Assembly (NCBI RefSeq): GCF_000430625.1
Contig: NZ_KE387173.1
Location: 133,089 to 189,745, forward strand
From: Aneurinibacillus terranovensis DSM 18919
GTDB lineage: Bacteria; Bacillota; Bacilli; Aneurinibacillales; Aneurinibacillaceae
Length of the DNA: 56,657 nucleotides
Direction of reading: 5' to 3'
The notes below the pieces were generated by a model. It was not told the origin of the DNA. It saw nothing but the letters and a program-made list of their open reading frames with translations, and did not search any database. How positions within the stretch are numbered: the first letter of the stretch is position 1; the number at the start of each line of letters is the position of its first letter. Both the position numbers and the translations under genes were made by a program. This document shows, in pieces, positions 25,632 to 36,973 of this stretch.

Positions 25632-26379
25632 GTTGATTAAACACGCTATTCTAATCGGTCTTTTACTGCACTCTTTTGGGATGAACCAGAAAGTTGCAGA
25701 GGCGGCCATTAAAAACCGGGCATATTGGGAAGCAAAGGGAGATATTATTTGGGAAATAAATACAAAGGATAAAGTGATCGCTCTGACGTTTGACGATGGG
25801 CCTGATCCTCAATACACCCAACAAATACTGGATTTATTAGATAAATATGAGGCGAAAGGGACTTTTTTTGTGATCGGCAGCAAGGCCGAAAGCAATGCTT
25901 CACTTATTAAAGAAATGAAACAAAAAGGGCACGAAATTGCCAATCATACGTACCATCATCCGAATATGCGCACCATTAAGCAATTTACTTTACTAAGAGA
26001 AATCAATGATACTGATAATACTATTCATGCCATTATCGGTACCTATCCCGCTCTCTTCCGCCCACCAGGCGGGACATACAATGATAAAGTAGTCGAAGCC
26101 GCAAAAACCGGAAATCATTTGGTGGTGATGTGGTCATGGACACAGGATACGAAGGACTGGCGAAGTCCCGGTGTTCAAAAAATCGTAGACAAAGTATGTA
26201 AGAACGCTAAACCCGGAAACATTGTCTTGTTTCACGATTCAGGTGGAGATCGATCTCAAACAGTCAAAGCCCTGGAAATCATTTTAGATAAGTTATCGAA
26301 AGAAGGATACCGGTTTGCTACGGTTTCACAGATGATTTCCTTCCAAAACAAAAAGGTCGCTGCCTCTACCGGAAAGTAA
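25624..26379 (+). CDS. secreted polysaccharide deacetylase
   Basis: This NodB-domain carbohydrate esterase of about 251 residues probably removes acetyl groups from peptidoglycan or chitin-like sugars outside the cell. An N-terminal signal (about 1-28, ending near AEAA) is followed by the motifs TFDDGPD (Asp57, Asp58), the zinc pair His108/His112 (NHTYHH), RPPGG and a C-terminal FHDS, so the active site is complete. ATG 25624 has GGAGGAG six bases upstream. The frame extending to 25597 would put the ribosome site inside the gene. An amidase vestige lies immediately upstream. Confidence 0.92.
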   Translation: MTKLIKHAILIGLLLHSFGMNQKVAEAAIKNRAYWEAKGDIIWEINTKDKVIALTFDDGPDPQYTQQILDLLDKYEAKGTFFVIGSKAESNASLIKEMKQKGHEIANHTYHHPNMRTIKQFTLLREINDTDNTIHAIIGTYPALFRPPGGTYNDKVVEAAKTGNHLVVMWSWTQDTKDWRSPGVQKIVDKVCKNAKPGNIVLFHDSGGDRSQTVKALEIILDKLSKEGYRFATVSQMISFQNKKVAASTGK

Positions 26380-26420
26380 CCTTTCCTGTTTCATCATACT
26401 TCGTCATAGCAAAAGCGGCA

Positions 26421-26450
26421 AACGCTGCCCCGATTAGGGGCAGCGTTTTT
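26421..26450 (+). terminator. rho-independent terminator of the deacetylase gene
   Basis: Perfect 11-bp stem AACGCTGCCCC / GGGGCAGCGTT with a five-base loop, followed by TTT. It is 42 bases after the stop codon. Confidence 0.93.
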
Positions 26451-26508
26451 ACATGATTATTACTTGCTTTATTTTTACAGTAAAAATAGTACTAATTGAA
26501 TAACTACG

Positions 26509-26856
26509 TTATACTCCTCTGCCTGTTCTTCCTTGATAATAGTGTACATGTCCATCTGCAACCGAGGTTTCACCATAAAATGCATGTACATGCCCTCCAC
26601 CTGGCAGAGGAATGGCAGGTCCCGTTGTACCCCGGTAAGCATGTACGTGACCATCTGCAAATGTCGTTGTACCTGAATAATAATGAACGTGGTTATCTAT
26701 GCCGCCTGGATTGACAGAAGTATACCCTTCCATAAAGTGCCTGTGTCCACGGGTGATGGTGGTATAGGTCGCATACGGATGTCTGTGCGGAGGCCCCGCT
26801 TTGACCTGCCAATTGATAAACTCAATATCATGCGAATGAGAATGGTTTCCTTCCAT
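26509..26856 (-). CDS. YmaF-family histidine-rich repeat protein
   Basis: This 115-residue protein is rich in His, Gly, Tyr and Thr. It opens with HSHSH and contains four degenerate copies of a unit of the form (D/G)GHVHxYxGxT (NHVHYYSGTTTF, GHVHAYRGTTG, GHVHAFYGETSV, GHVHYYQGRTG), each predicted as a beta strand with an HxH pair. This is the pattern of the Bacillus YmaF family, whose function is unknown; metal binding on a spore or cell surface is plausible from the histidines. No signal peptide is visible. It appears monocistronic. Confidence 0.85.
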   Translation of the reverse strand: MEGNHSHSHDIEFINWQVKAGPPHRHPYATYTTITRGHRHFMEGYTSVNPGGIDNHVHYYSGTTTFADGHVHAYRGTTGPAIPLPGGGHVHAFYGETSVADGHVHYYQGRTGRGV

Positions 26857-26989
26857 ATCGTTCCCTCCATTGCTTTTGTATACAAATTTAATAAATTCAA
26901 CGTGCGTAAAAAAGGAACGGCTAATTCACCTGGTTACTTAACTGTTTAGAAGAAACGGGAAATTTCGACACTAAAACAAGATGTATTTG

Positions 26990-27036
26990 CAAAAAAAAAA
27001 GAACATCAAGCCGCTTCAATGGGCTCGATGTTCTTT
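26990..27036. terminator. strong bidirectional terminator between ymaF-like and ligA
   Basis: GAACATC-AGC / GCT-GATGTTC arms around a loop (27001-27033), flanked by a run of 11 A before and TTTTA after. On the minus strand it gives a long U-tract after ligA. Confidence 0.9.
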
Positions 27037-27125
27037 TATATCTTCAATCCAAATAAACGTTCTGTGCGCTTATATCCTCTATCCATGAAACGTGACTTCC
27101 CGTACGACTTAACCTGCTGGTGTTT

Positions 27126-29150
<2,025 letters not shown>

Positions 29151-29169
29151 TCACGTTCGCTCCTATTCG

Positions 29170-31473
29170 TTAAACTTTCTCAATCGGGGCAAATTTGGCG
29201 AGCAGCTTTTTCACGCCAACCGGGTCAGGAAAAGCAATAGTGAGTTCGAGATCCACCCCATCGCCTTTTGCCATCACGACCGTGCCTTTCCCCCACTTCT
29301 TATGAGCCACTTTCTCGCCCGCTTTCCACTCCTGCGTCAAATCCGCACCCTGTGCCGCCTGCTGCTGTACGGCCGGACGGGAGCCGTAGGCGGATGTTTT
29401 CGCTGCCGAAACAGAAAAACCGGCTCGCCCTGCGGAAAAGGCGGACGCGCCGCCAGCGGACATGTCGGCGGATATCCCGCCTGCTGACATTCCCCGGGAA
29501 CCTGTTCCCCATCTTTCCTCGACTGTTCCTTCTATCTGAATAAGGTGGGGCGGAATTTCCTCGATAAAGCGGGAAGGAGGATTCATTTTCGTCTGGCCGT
29601 ACAGGGTGCGCATTCTCGCCCGGGTTAAAAACAAGTCATGCTCCGCCCGCGTGATTCCTACGTAAGCGAGACGGCGTTCCTCTTCCATTTCAACCTCTTC
29701 AAGAAGCGCCCGCGTATGCGGGAAAATTCCGTCCTCCATGCCGATCAGGAAGACAACGGGAAACTCCAGTCCCTTCGCGCTGTGCAGCGTCATAAGCACA
29801 ACGGCGTTCCCTTTGTCCTCTTCTTCATCGAGCGTATCGATGTCCGCGACAAGCGCGAGGTCAGTCAAAAATGCAACGAGCGATTTATCTTCATTTTTCC
29901 GCTCGAATTCAATCGTAACGGATAAAAATTCATCTAAGTTTTCCAAACGCGAGCGGGCTTCAATCGTGCCTTCTTTGTGCAGTTCCTCTTTATAGCCTGT
30001 CCGGCTGAGCACTTCCTCAGCCAATTCCGTTACGCTCACGAATTCCTGCATCTGTTCGAGGTTGCGAATCAGCGTAGCAAAATCACGCACATACCCGGTT
30101 GTCCGCGCGGGCAATCCGATTTGCTCGACTTCCTGAATCGCCCGGTACATCGAAATCCCCTGCGACGCCGCATATGCCACAATTTTATCCACCGTAGCGG
30201 CGCCAATGCTGCGCTTCGGTACATTAATGATGCGGGTCAGACTCAAATCATCATCCGGATTGGAAATTAATCGCAGGTAAGCGAGCATATCTTTAATCTC
30301 TTTGCGGTCATAGAACTTCGTGCCGCCGACCATCGTGTACGGAATTCCGGACTTCACGAACACTTCCTCCACCACCCGGGATTGGGCGTTCGTGCGGTAG
30401 AGAACGGCAAAATCACGGTATCTCCGGCCTGTGCGGACCGCTTTCTGAATTTCTTCGACAATAAAATACGATTCCTTATGTTCACTGTCCGCCGTATAGA
30501 CGCGAATCTGGGAGCCTTCATCGTTGTCCGTCCAGAGATTTTTTGCCTTCCGATTTATATTATTGGCGATGACATGGTTGGCCGCCTCCAGGATTTTCTT
30601 CGTGGAGCGGTAATTTTGTTCAAGAAGAATCACCTTCGCCGTCGGGTAGTCCTTCTCAAAGTTTAAGATGTTCGTAATGTCGGCCCCGCGCCAGCTGTAA
30701 ATCGACTGGTCCGAGTCCCCTACGACACAGATATTTTCCGAGCCGGCAGCCAGCATCTGGACGAGCAGGTACTGGGCGCGGTTTGTATCCTGGTACTCAT
30801 CCACATGAATATACTTAAATTTCTTTCGGTAGAATTCCAGCACCTCAGGCATCTGCTTGAACAGTTGGATCGTATTCATAATTAAATCGTCAAAATCAAG
30901 CGAGTTGTTGCTTTTAAGCTTTTTCTGGTAATACACATACACATCATAAGCGACCTGCTCGATCGGCCCCATCAGCGCCTGTCCGAACTGCTCCGGGCCT
31001 TTCAGCTCATTTTTTGCACTGCTAATGATGTTGAGGATCATTTTCGGGTCAAACTTTTTCGGGTCGATATTGAGCTCTTTTAACCCCTGCTTCACCACAG
31101 TAAGCTGGTCGCCCGAATCAAGAATGGTGAAGTTGCGACTGTAGCCAATCCGGTCGATATCACGACGCAGAATACGCACACACATCGAGTGAAACGTGGA
31201 TATCCAGATGTCCTCGGCATCCGGACCAACGATGGCTGCCACCCTGTCTTTCATTTCGCGGGCGGCTTTATTTGTGAACGTGAGAGCCAGAATGCTCCAC
31301 GGGGCAACTCTCTTTTCGGTTAGCAAATAGGCAATTCGCTGGGTCAGCACCCGGGTTTTTCCACTTCCGGCGCCGGCAAGAATAAGCAACGGGCCTTCCG
31401 TTGTGAGCACCGCTTCCTTTTGCTGCGGGTTTAAATCTTTTACAACATCGTCTTTATTTAAAAACGTATTCAT
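29170..31473 (-). CDS. pcrA: ATP-dependent DNA helicase PcrA
   Basis: This 767-residue superfamily 1A 3'-5' helicase acts in repair, rolling-circle replication and removal of RecA filaments. Walker A is AGAGSGKT near 34-41; other SF1 motifs include [26 protein letters not shown] and [14 protein letters not shown]. The C-terminal Tudor-like RNA polymerase-binding domain is present ([15 protein letters not shown]). A low-complexity Gly/Ser/Ala linker with [20 protein letters not shown] precedes it. AAAGGAG lies before ATG 31473. It is followed by ligA. Confidence 0.97.
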   Translation of the reverse strand: MNTFLNKDDVVKDLNPQQKEAVLTTEGPLLILAGAGSGKTRVLTQRIAYLLTEKRVAPWSILALTFTNKAAREMKDRVAAIVGPDAEDIWISTFHSMCVRILRRDIDRIGYSRNFTILDSGDQLTVVKQGLKELNIDPKKFDPKMILNIISSAKNELKGPEQFGQALMGPIEQVAYDVYVYYQKKLKSNNSLDFDDLIMNTIQLFKQMPEVLEFYRKKFKYIHVDEYQDTNRAQYLLVQMLAAGSENICVVGDSDQSIYSWRGADITNILNFEKDYPTAKVILLEQNYRSTKKILEAANHVIANNINRKAKNLWTDNDEGSQIRVYTADSEHKESYFIVEEIQKAVRTGRRYRDFAVLYRTNAQSRVVEEVFVKSGIPYTMVGGTKFYDRKEIKDMLAYLRLISNPDDDLSLTRIINVPKRSIGAATVDKIVAYAASQGISMYRAIQEVEQIGLPARTTGYVRDFATLIRNLEQMQEFVSVTELAEEVLSRTGYKEELHKEGTIEARSRLENLDEFLSVTIEFERKNEDKSLVAFLTDLALVADIDTLDEEEDKGNAVVLMTLHSAKGLEFPVVFLIGMEDGIFPHTRALLEEVEMEEERRLAYVGITRAEHDLFLTRARMRTLYGQTKMNPPSRFIEEIPPHLIQIEGTVEERWGTGSRGMSAGGISADMSAGGASAFSAGRAGFSVSAAKTSAYGSRPAVQQQAAQGADLTQEWKAGEKVAHKKWGKGTVVMAKGDGVDLELTIAFPDPVGVKKLLAKFAPIEKV

Positions 31474-31516
31474 CTCAAGGGCTCCTTTCTAAAAAACATG
31501 GCTGTTGCCTCTGTGC

Positions 31517-31540
31517 CGGTGAGACTATAGTTTCTCACCG
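31517..31540 (-). other. hairpin in the pcrA leader
   Basis: Perfect 8-bp stem CGGTGAGA / TCTCACCG with an eight-base loop lies 45-65 bases upstream of pcrA without a U-tract. It may affect mRNA stability or translation; no known riboswitch pattern is recognised. Confidence 0.4.
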
Positions 31541-31577
31541 CTAGCCGGACTTGCCCTTTACTACACTATTATATAAT

Positions 31578-31604
31578 AAAAAGCGAACAAACGTATGGCT
31601 TTTT
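31578..31604 (-). terminator. probable terminator of pcrB overlapping the pcrA promoter region
   Basis: AAAAAGC / GCTTTTT arms around a 13-base loop. On the minus strand the hairpin is followed by T and then by TATAAT (31573-31568), which may be the -10 box of pcrA. The loop contains CGAACAAACGTATG (31584-31597), which resembles a half-conserved LexA box. Confidence 0.5.
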
Positions 31605-31681
31605 CGCAAAGAAAACTTGGCTAACGCCAAGCCAACGGCACCGGCGATAGCCTTAGTAAAAATCAGCCCATGCTGCTCTTA

Positions 31682-32374
31682 TCAGACCGGGCTTCCCTTA
31701 ACGGCTGCCACTGTCGAGAGGGCGGCAGCCACATCATCATATATGATATTTCCGACGACAATCGTGTCAGCCCATTGGGCCATCTCCGCCGCCTGTTCGG
31801 GTGTAGAAATTCCTCCGCCGTAAAAAATGCGGCTGTTATGTATTACTTTCTGCGCGGCTTTTACTTTCTCCGGGTCGCCGTAGACTCCGCTGTATTCCAT
31901 ATAAAAAATCGGCAGCTTCAGCATCTGATCCGCCAACCTCGCATACGCTTTGACACGATTCTCGGAGAGGTCCGTCTCGCTGCCTGTGAGGCGGGCCGCT
32001 GATGCATCCGGGTTGCCAATCACATACCCTTCGACAAAAACTTCGTCCCAGCGGATAAACGGCCCATACTCTTCCAACCCTTTCACATGCGCACCTAAAA
32101 TCCACTCCGGGTCCCGGGCGTTTAAGACCAACGGGATAAAGTAGGCGTCAAAACCGGTCACGACCGCTTCGATGTTTGACACTTCCAGCGTACAGGGGAC
32201 GGCATACCGGCGAATTCTTCCCAGTAAATCGATGGTATTGTCAAACGTAACATTCATCGTACCGCCAACGATGATAGCATCCGTTCCCGATTCACACACC
32301 GCTTCGAGCGTTGCTTCATCGATTTCTTTAGCCGGGTCGAGTTTAAACACATGACGCCATTTTTGAATCTCCAA
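31682..32374 (-). CDS. pcrB: heptaprenylglyceryl phosphate synthase
   Basis: This TIM-barrel prenyltransferase of about 230 residues joins heptaprenyl diphosphate to sn-glycerol-1-phosphate, making an archaeal-type ether lipid found in Bacillales. Family segments are intact: KWRHVFKLDPAKEID, CESGTDAIIVGGT, FYMEYSGVYGDP and a C-terminal FYGGGIS...ADTIVVGN phosphate site. I choose the TTG at 32374 (LEIQKWRH) because AGAGGAG lies eight bases upstream. An ATG at 32395 would put this site inside the gene, and known proteins start just before W-x-H-V-F-K-L-D-P. Confidence 0.93.
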   Translation of the reverse strand: MEIQKWRHVFKLDPAKEIDEATLEAVCESGTDAIIVGGTMNVTFDNTIDLLGRIRRYAVPCTLEVSNIEAVVTGFDAYFIPLVLNARDPEWILGAHVKGLEEYGPFIRWDEVFVEGYVIGNPDASAARLTGSETDLSENRVKAYARLADQMLKLPIFYMEYSGVYGDPEKVKAAQKVIHNSRIFYGGGISTPEQAAEMAQWADTIVVGNIIYDDVAAALSTVAAVKGSPV

Positions 32375-32450
32375 TATGACTGCTCCTCTCATCATCCTTA
32401 TATCCTGCCTACATTATAAACAAAAATACGAGGGGGATACAAAATGAAAA

Positions 32451-32472
32451 GGAAGCCCCCATGGAAGCTCCC
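32451..32472 (-). terminator. probable terminator after yerC
   Basis: On the minus strand a stem of nine pairs (with G-U pairs) around loop CATG is followed by TTTTCATTTT. It lies between yerC and pcrB and so separates the two transcription units. Confidence 0.6.
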
Positions 32473-32511
32473 TCGTCTGATTTTAGTAAAGCTATTCTTC
32501 TGTCGCTGCCG

Positions 32512-32820
32512 TTATTCCTGCTTTTTTTGTGGTGTATGTACCCGTTCCAGCGCCATGAGGTACCCGCCGTTGCCATAGTTTAAGCAGCGCTTTACCCGGG
32601 AAATGGTCGCCGTGCTGGCGCCTGTTTCTTCTTCTATCTTGCTGTACGTTTGCTTTTCCCGCAGCATACGGGCAACTTCCAGGCGCTGGGCCATTGATTT
32701 CATCTCATTGACCGTACACAGGTCATCGAAAAACAAGTAGCATTCTTCCATTGAACTTAATGACAGCACAGCTTCAAACAACTGCTCCAATTCTTTTCCC
32801 TTAATTTTATCAAGCTGCAT
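32512..32820 (-). CDS. yerC: YerC/YecD family TrpR-like protein
   Basis: This 102-residue all-helical DNA-binding protein of the TrpR superfamily has the helix-turn-helix in REKQTYSKIEEETGASTATISRVKRCLNYG. The closest known group is B. subtilis YerC, of unknown target. GGGGAGGGG lies just before ATG 32820. The position between yerB and pcrB matches B. subtilis. It could autoregulate or sense an amino acid; nothing in the sequence decides this. Confidence 0.92.
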   Translation of the reverse strand: MQLDKIKGKELEQLFEAVLSLSSMEECYLFFDDLCTVNEMKSMAQRLEVARMLREKQTYSKIEEETGASTATISRVKRCLNYGNGGYLMALERVHTPQKKQE

Positions 32821-32953
32821 CAGGTTTGTCCCCTCCCCATAACGCTATAAAGATTCTTTATCCGAGTGATACTTTACAATTTTCACGAACTAAAGTGTTT
32901 CTTCCTTCTATCATAGGGGATAGGTGACATTTTGACAAGGAAATCGTTTTCTT

Positions 32954-34021
32954 TTAGTGGAATAACAGGTGTGCAGTTAACGTTGGCTGATTCGGCACAA
33001 CATTTACCCACGTATGTCCGGGGTAGAGAGGCATTTCCTTGCCACTTCGGTACGCCCGGATTGCCCCATCCCTGCGTTCCCAGGTAATTTTCATCACTTT
33101 GCCGTGCTGGAATAAGTACCCGTCACCCGGTCCGTTGATATCAATTTCCAGCCTTCCTTCACTGTCGATAATTCTGTGCTGTGCCCCTACGACCAGCACG
33201 TTTACCGCCGATAACTGTTTTCCTGTCTCCCGGTCCAAATGCGGTTTGCCCGCTGTCCATCTCATATACAGTTTTTTTTCAGGATCATACACATAGCCTG
33301 CCGTATTTTGCTTGGAGTAGTGGACGGTAATCGTAGATGCAGTCTGTCCCTGCACCTGGTCTGTTTCGTTCATGAACGGAAACGCCGGTGCCGTTCCATC
33401 CAGTTTATATCCCTTTTTTAGAGCGCCTCTGCGCAGTTTTTCAACGCTTGTATATAAGTTGTGCGGCGCTTTACGGGAAGAATCTCGCCAGTATGCCTTG
33501 GGGTACGAATAAATCTCGTCCATATCGGAAGATCTGCCGCCGCTGCGGAGCATACCGAGCGCTTCCACACTCCCGCCCGCGTGGGAAATGATGGCGTCAA
33601 ATCCATTGCTAATATCAACGTTGTACGGGCGCACACTTCGCACAGGTCCCACGACTCTGGGCGCCTCGCTTTGATAGAAGGCCATAAAGCGGGTAATCAA
33701 CCCTTCTTCCAGGAGTTCATACACCATGTCCGCTTTATCCAAGCCCGACTGGGGCCTGGCTTTTGAATGGTTATTGACCATCACAGCAATCACCCGATCG
33801 CTATTTTCACGCGTTTCCGGCAGTCCTGTTAAAGGAGCGGTCAGACCCGAACCGGGGCGGAATCCTTCTGCCATAGATACTCCGGGAGGATCGGCTTCTG
33901 GTGCGGGCTTTGCGGGGCTTTGTATATGGGCGGCCGGAGAAGTGGCCGCGTTATTATTGCAGGCGGTTATGTTGATAACAACGGTAGCTATCAGTAACAT
34001 CATGACGGTTTTTGAACCCAT
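32954..34021 (-). CDS. yerB: YerB-like lipoprotein, DUF3048
   Basis: This 355-residue secreted lipoprotein has a signal helix (MMLLIATVVIN) followed by the lipobox ITAC (Cys near 21) and an Ala/Pro-rich spacer. Two DUF3048 modules follow, with the conserved PLTGL...RVIAVMVNNHSKARPQSGL at the start and a C-terminal ...YPGHTWVNVVP segment. Function is unknown; the fold suggests extracellular ligand or wall binding. It precedes yerC, as in B. subtilis, with a 133-base gap. Confidence 0.9.
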   Translation of the reverse strand: MGSKTVMMLLIATVVINITACNNNAATSPAAHIQSPAKPAPEADPPGVSMAEGFRPGSGLTAPLTGLPETRENSDRVIAVMVNNHSKARPQSGLDKADMVYELLEEGLITRFMAFYQSEAPRVVGPVRSVRPYNVDISNGFDAIISHAGGSVEALGMLRSGGRSSDMDEIYSYPKAYWRDSSRKAPHNLYTSVEKLRRGALKKGYKLDGTAPAFPFMNETDQVQGQTASTITVHYSKQNTAGYVYDPEKKLYMRWTAGKPHLDRETGKQLSAVNVLVVGAQHRIIDSEGRLEIDINGPGDGYLFQHGKVMKITWERRDGAIRAYRSGKEMPLYPGHTWVNVVPNQPTLTAHLLFH

Positions 34022-34131
34022 ATTTTTTCGCCTCTTTTACATACGGTATTTGCGTCCTCCTATCATTCTTGTTAATTATCTCCATTTTAAAAACCTTTAT
34101 CCAATACTATTGTTTATTTGCGAAAAAGTCT

Positions 34132-36036
34132 TCACGTGATTTCCTTAAAACGAAATTCCACAAAGTCGTCCCACATCTCGAGAAATAAATCAATTAACCG
34201 CGGATCAAATTGTGTTCCTTTGCCTTCAAGTAATGTTTCTCTCACCTGTTCCAGAGAGAACGGTTCCTTATAGACCCTTTTCGATAAAAGGGCATCAAAC
34301 ACATCGACAATCGCGACAATTCTCCCTTCCAGCGGAATGTCCTCTCCTTTAAGCCGACTGGGATAGCCCTTTCCATTCCACCATTCGTGATGGGTTTGCG
34401 CAATCCGGGCGGCCATCTGGATAATGGGCAAATCCATGTTGGCTAATATTTGGTAACCGATCTGTGCATGGGTCTGCATGTACTCCCTTTCTTCAGGCGT
34501 TAATTTTCCCGGTTTATTCAAGATCGAATCGGGAATTCCGACTTTTCCGATGTCATGGAACTGAGCGGCTGTACGAATGTTCTTTACAAAACTTTCATCA
34601 CACCCCGCGAGGCGTGCCAGTTCCTCCGACAACATTCCGATCCGGTACACGTGGGCACCGGTGTCGTCATCCCGGAACTCCGCCAGCTGCAGCAACCCGT
34701 CTAGCGTATCAAATATCATCTTTCGCTCCCGTGTTTTATCCTGGATAATTAACAGCGCATGGGATAACCCAAAGATTTCATTCTGTGGGGTATGAAGCGC
34801 TTTGGTCGTATGCTCGGTGCACAGAAACATTGTCGCATGGGTTGATTTGGTTAGAATTGCGCAGTCGGTGCAGGGAAAGTTCCGCTGCCGTATCACCTGG
34901 TAACAGCGTTTGCCAACCAAACTCCGCTCTTCGTCCCCCGCCGCTCCATAAGGGGATTTCTGCATCGATTCATCTACCCACGTAATTCTCCCGAAGTCGG
35001 AAACACTGATTTCACACGCATAAATATCAAGAAATTTAAAATGCTGAAAGGATTGATAAGGTTTAAGAATATCCTGCAGCAGAGAAATCGTGAATTTCAT
35101 CAGTTTTTCAAAGGCAGTTACGAAGCGGTACATTTTTGTATCCGCTTCCGAATTCAGGAAAATGTCCCGCATCGTTTGATTCAGGCATTCCCCTAGTACA
35201 AAATAGAACGGATATTGTACGGTTCCATCCAATACGAGGCGCGACCAGTCGCGAATCACACGATGATACGCTTCTAAATCCATATAAATTTTATCCTGGA
35301 AAAATTGGAGAAGAAAATTAAAAGCAAAGTCCCGGAACTTCGTATAGTCAAAGGAGCCTTTCATTAGGAGAGGAGCACTTTTCTCCGCATGGACGCTAAA
35401 CAGTTCCCAGAAACGTTCAATAATTTTGGAGACCCTGAAAGAAATAAACCCGCTGAATTCATCAATCAGCCGCAAATCTTCATCGGTAAATCCGATCAGA
35501 TGGCGAATTCGATCCATTTCATAACGCAGGGGATGGACCGCGTGTTCCATTTCTACACGATTATACGATTCTAAAACAATTTGCGTATCAAAGGAAAAAA
35601 CAGCTTGCAGCGCGTTAATTAATAGAATCGATTCTTCCGGAATCTCGCGTTCAATGACTTTCGACAGAATCTCTAAATATTTGGCATACGTCGCAATATA
35701 CCACTGTAGTCCTAAGCCGATGGTAAAATGCACTTTCCCTATTAAATAGCGATTCTGAATATAACGGTCATCGATTTTTGCGGCCAGAATTTCTAGTAGG
35801 TACTGCTTTTGAGTCAATTTTAATTGCTCTAATGTACTACGTCGATTAATGATATTCCGCAACTCTTGCACCTGATAAATCTCGTTATATAACGACTCTA
35901 CCACTCGATCCACATAGGGCATCAGAATCGTACTATATTTGTTTAGCAATTGTAATTTTTCTTCATTTACACCGGAATAGTCCAATTGCTGCTGTCTCGC
36001 TTCACTCGTCACATGTATATGAGTATTTTTCTTCAC
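34132..36036 (-). CDS. globin-coupled PAS/HD-GYP signalling protein (probable c-di-GMP phosphodiesterase)
   Basis: A 634-residue protein starts at GTG 36036, behind an ideal AGGAGGTGATC ribosome site (ATG 36057 would swallow it). Residues about 10-125 form a protoglobin-type sensor with the proximal heme His103 in KVHFTIGLGLQWY. Residues about 180-300 look like a second globin-like helical domain in which the heme histidine is not conserved. A PAS-like segment follows (about 330-435) with a CTDC pair, then an HD-GYP domain with the HD pair at 494-495, HH at 549-550 and GYP at 557-559. It probably hydrolyses cyclic di-GMP in response to O2 or another gas. It sits between yerB and livF and is monocistronic. 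Confidence 0.85.
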   Translation of the reverse strand: MKKNTHIHVTSEARQQQLDYSGVNEEKLQLLNKYSTILMPYVDRVVESLYNEIYQVQELRNIINRRSTLEQLKLTQKQYLLEILAAKIDDRYIQNRYLIGKVHFTIGLGLQWYIATYAKYLEILSKVIEREIPEESILLINALQAVFSFDTQIVLESYNRVEMEHAVHPLRYEMDRIRHLIGFTDEDLRLIDEFSGFISFRVSKIIERFWELFSVHAEKSAPLLMKGSFDYTKFRDFAFNFLLQFFQDKIYMDLEAYHRVIRDWSRLVLDGTVQYPFYFVLGECLNQTMRDIFLNSEADTKMYRFVTAFEKLMKFTISLLQDILKPYQSFQHFKFLDIYACEISVSDFGRITWVDESMQKSPYGAAGDEERSLVGKRCYQVIRQRNFPCTDCAILTKSTHATMFLCTEHTTKALHTPQNEIFGLSHALLIIQDKTRERKMIFDTLDGLLQLAEFRDDDTGAHVYRIGMLSEELARLAGCDESFVKNIRTAAQFHDIGKVGIPDSILNKPGKLTPEEREYMQTHAQIGYQILANMDLPIIQMAARIAQTHHEWWNGKGYPSRLKGEDIPLEGRIVAIVDVFDALLSKRVYKEPFSLEQVRETLLEGKGTQFDPRLIDLFLEMWDDFVEFRFKEIT

Positions 36037-36196
36037 AGGATCACCTCCTCTTTTCATATTATCGTAATTTTCTATTTATGTTGATACTTTTTACCTAAAC
36101 ATTACCCAATCTTTTTATTGTTGCTTTATAATAGATAGTCATAAAAAACTATATTATTAGTGTGAAAGTTGATAATTGAAATATAAAAATGCGAAA

Positions 36197-36232
36197 AGCC
36201 TGCTCCCCGTCTATTCAACCGAGAAGCAGGCT
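36197..36232 (-). terminator. rho-independent terminator of the liv operon
   Basis: AGCCTGCT / AGCAGGCT arms with a 20-base loop that itself contains CCCCG/CGAG pairing. TTTTCGCATTTTT follows on the minus strand. It is 35 bases after livF. Confidence 0.8.
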
Positions 36233-36265
36233 CTTTGCCTGTCCAAGGCAGACTTATGCATCTGA

Positions 36266-36973
36266 TTAGTGTCCACCGAGGTATGCCATTTTAATTTGGT
36301 CACTGGCATTTAATTCTTCAGGCGTACCCGAAAGCACCACACGCCCTGTTTCGATGACGTATGCGCGGCTTGCGATGGACAGAGCCATATGGGCATTCTG
36401 TTCCACCAGCAGAATTGTTGTACCGTCTTTGTTAATTTCCTGAATAATTTTAAAAATGGTTTTTACAAGGAGTGGGGCAAGTCCCATCGAAGGTTCATCC
36501 AGCAGCAATAGTTTAGGACGCGCCATGAGCGCCCGCCCCATTGCTAGCATTTGCTGTTCGCCCCCGGACAGCGTGCCGGACAGCTGTTTTCTGCGCTCAA
36601 GCAGCCGCGGGAACAGCTCATAAACTTTTTCAAAATCACTACGGATTCCATCCCCGTCTTTTCTTAAAAATGCACCGAGTTCCAAATTTTCCTCTACCGT
36701 CATATTGGCAAACACCCTTCGCCCTTCGGGAACATGGGAAATTCCCTGTTTGACAATCGTTTGCGCGGGTTTGCCGCCAATCGGGTTCCCCATATAAGAT
36801 ATGGCGCCTTGCTTCGGCTTCAGTAAACCCGAAATCGATTTGAGCAGCGTGCTTTTTCCGGCGCCGTTTGCCCCTATCAGGGTGACAATTTCACCTTGAT
36901 TGACTTCAAGAGATACCCCTTTTAACGCGTGAATATTACCGTAGTAGACATCGATTTGGTCAACGTTAAGCAT
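36266..36973 (-). CDS. livF: branched-chain amino acid ABC transporter ATPase LivF
   Basis: This 235-residue ATPase has Walker A GANGAGKST, signature LSGGEQQML and Walker B LLLLDEPSMGLAP. It has the length and C-terminal ...ALSIASRAYVIETGRVVLSGT typical of LivF. It pairs with LivG to energise uptake through LivH and LivM. Its ATG shares one base with the livG stop (TGATG), so the two are translationally coupled. It is the last gene of livJHMGF. Substrates may also include amides or other amino acids. Confidence 0.93.
   Translation of the reverse strand: MLNVDQIDVYYGNIHALKGVSLEVNQGEIVTLIGANGAGKSTLLKSISGLLKPKQGAISYMGNPIGGKPAQTIVKQGISHVPEGRRVFANMTVEENLELGAFLRKDGDGIRSDFEKVYELFPRLLERRKQLSGTLSGGEQQMLAMGRALMARPKLLLLDEPSMGLAPLLVKTIFKIIQEINKDGTTILLVEQNAHMALSIASRAYVIETGRVVLSGTPEELNASDQIKMAYLGGH

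Noticed and set aside
31474-31681. Riboswitch (c-di-GMP or fluoride type) in the pcrA leader
   Set aside because: Only an isolated hairpin is present; the conserved aptamer cores of these classes were not found.
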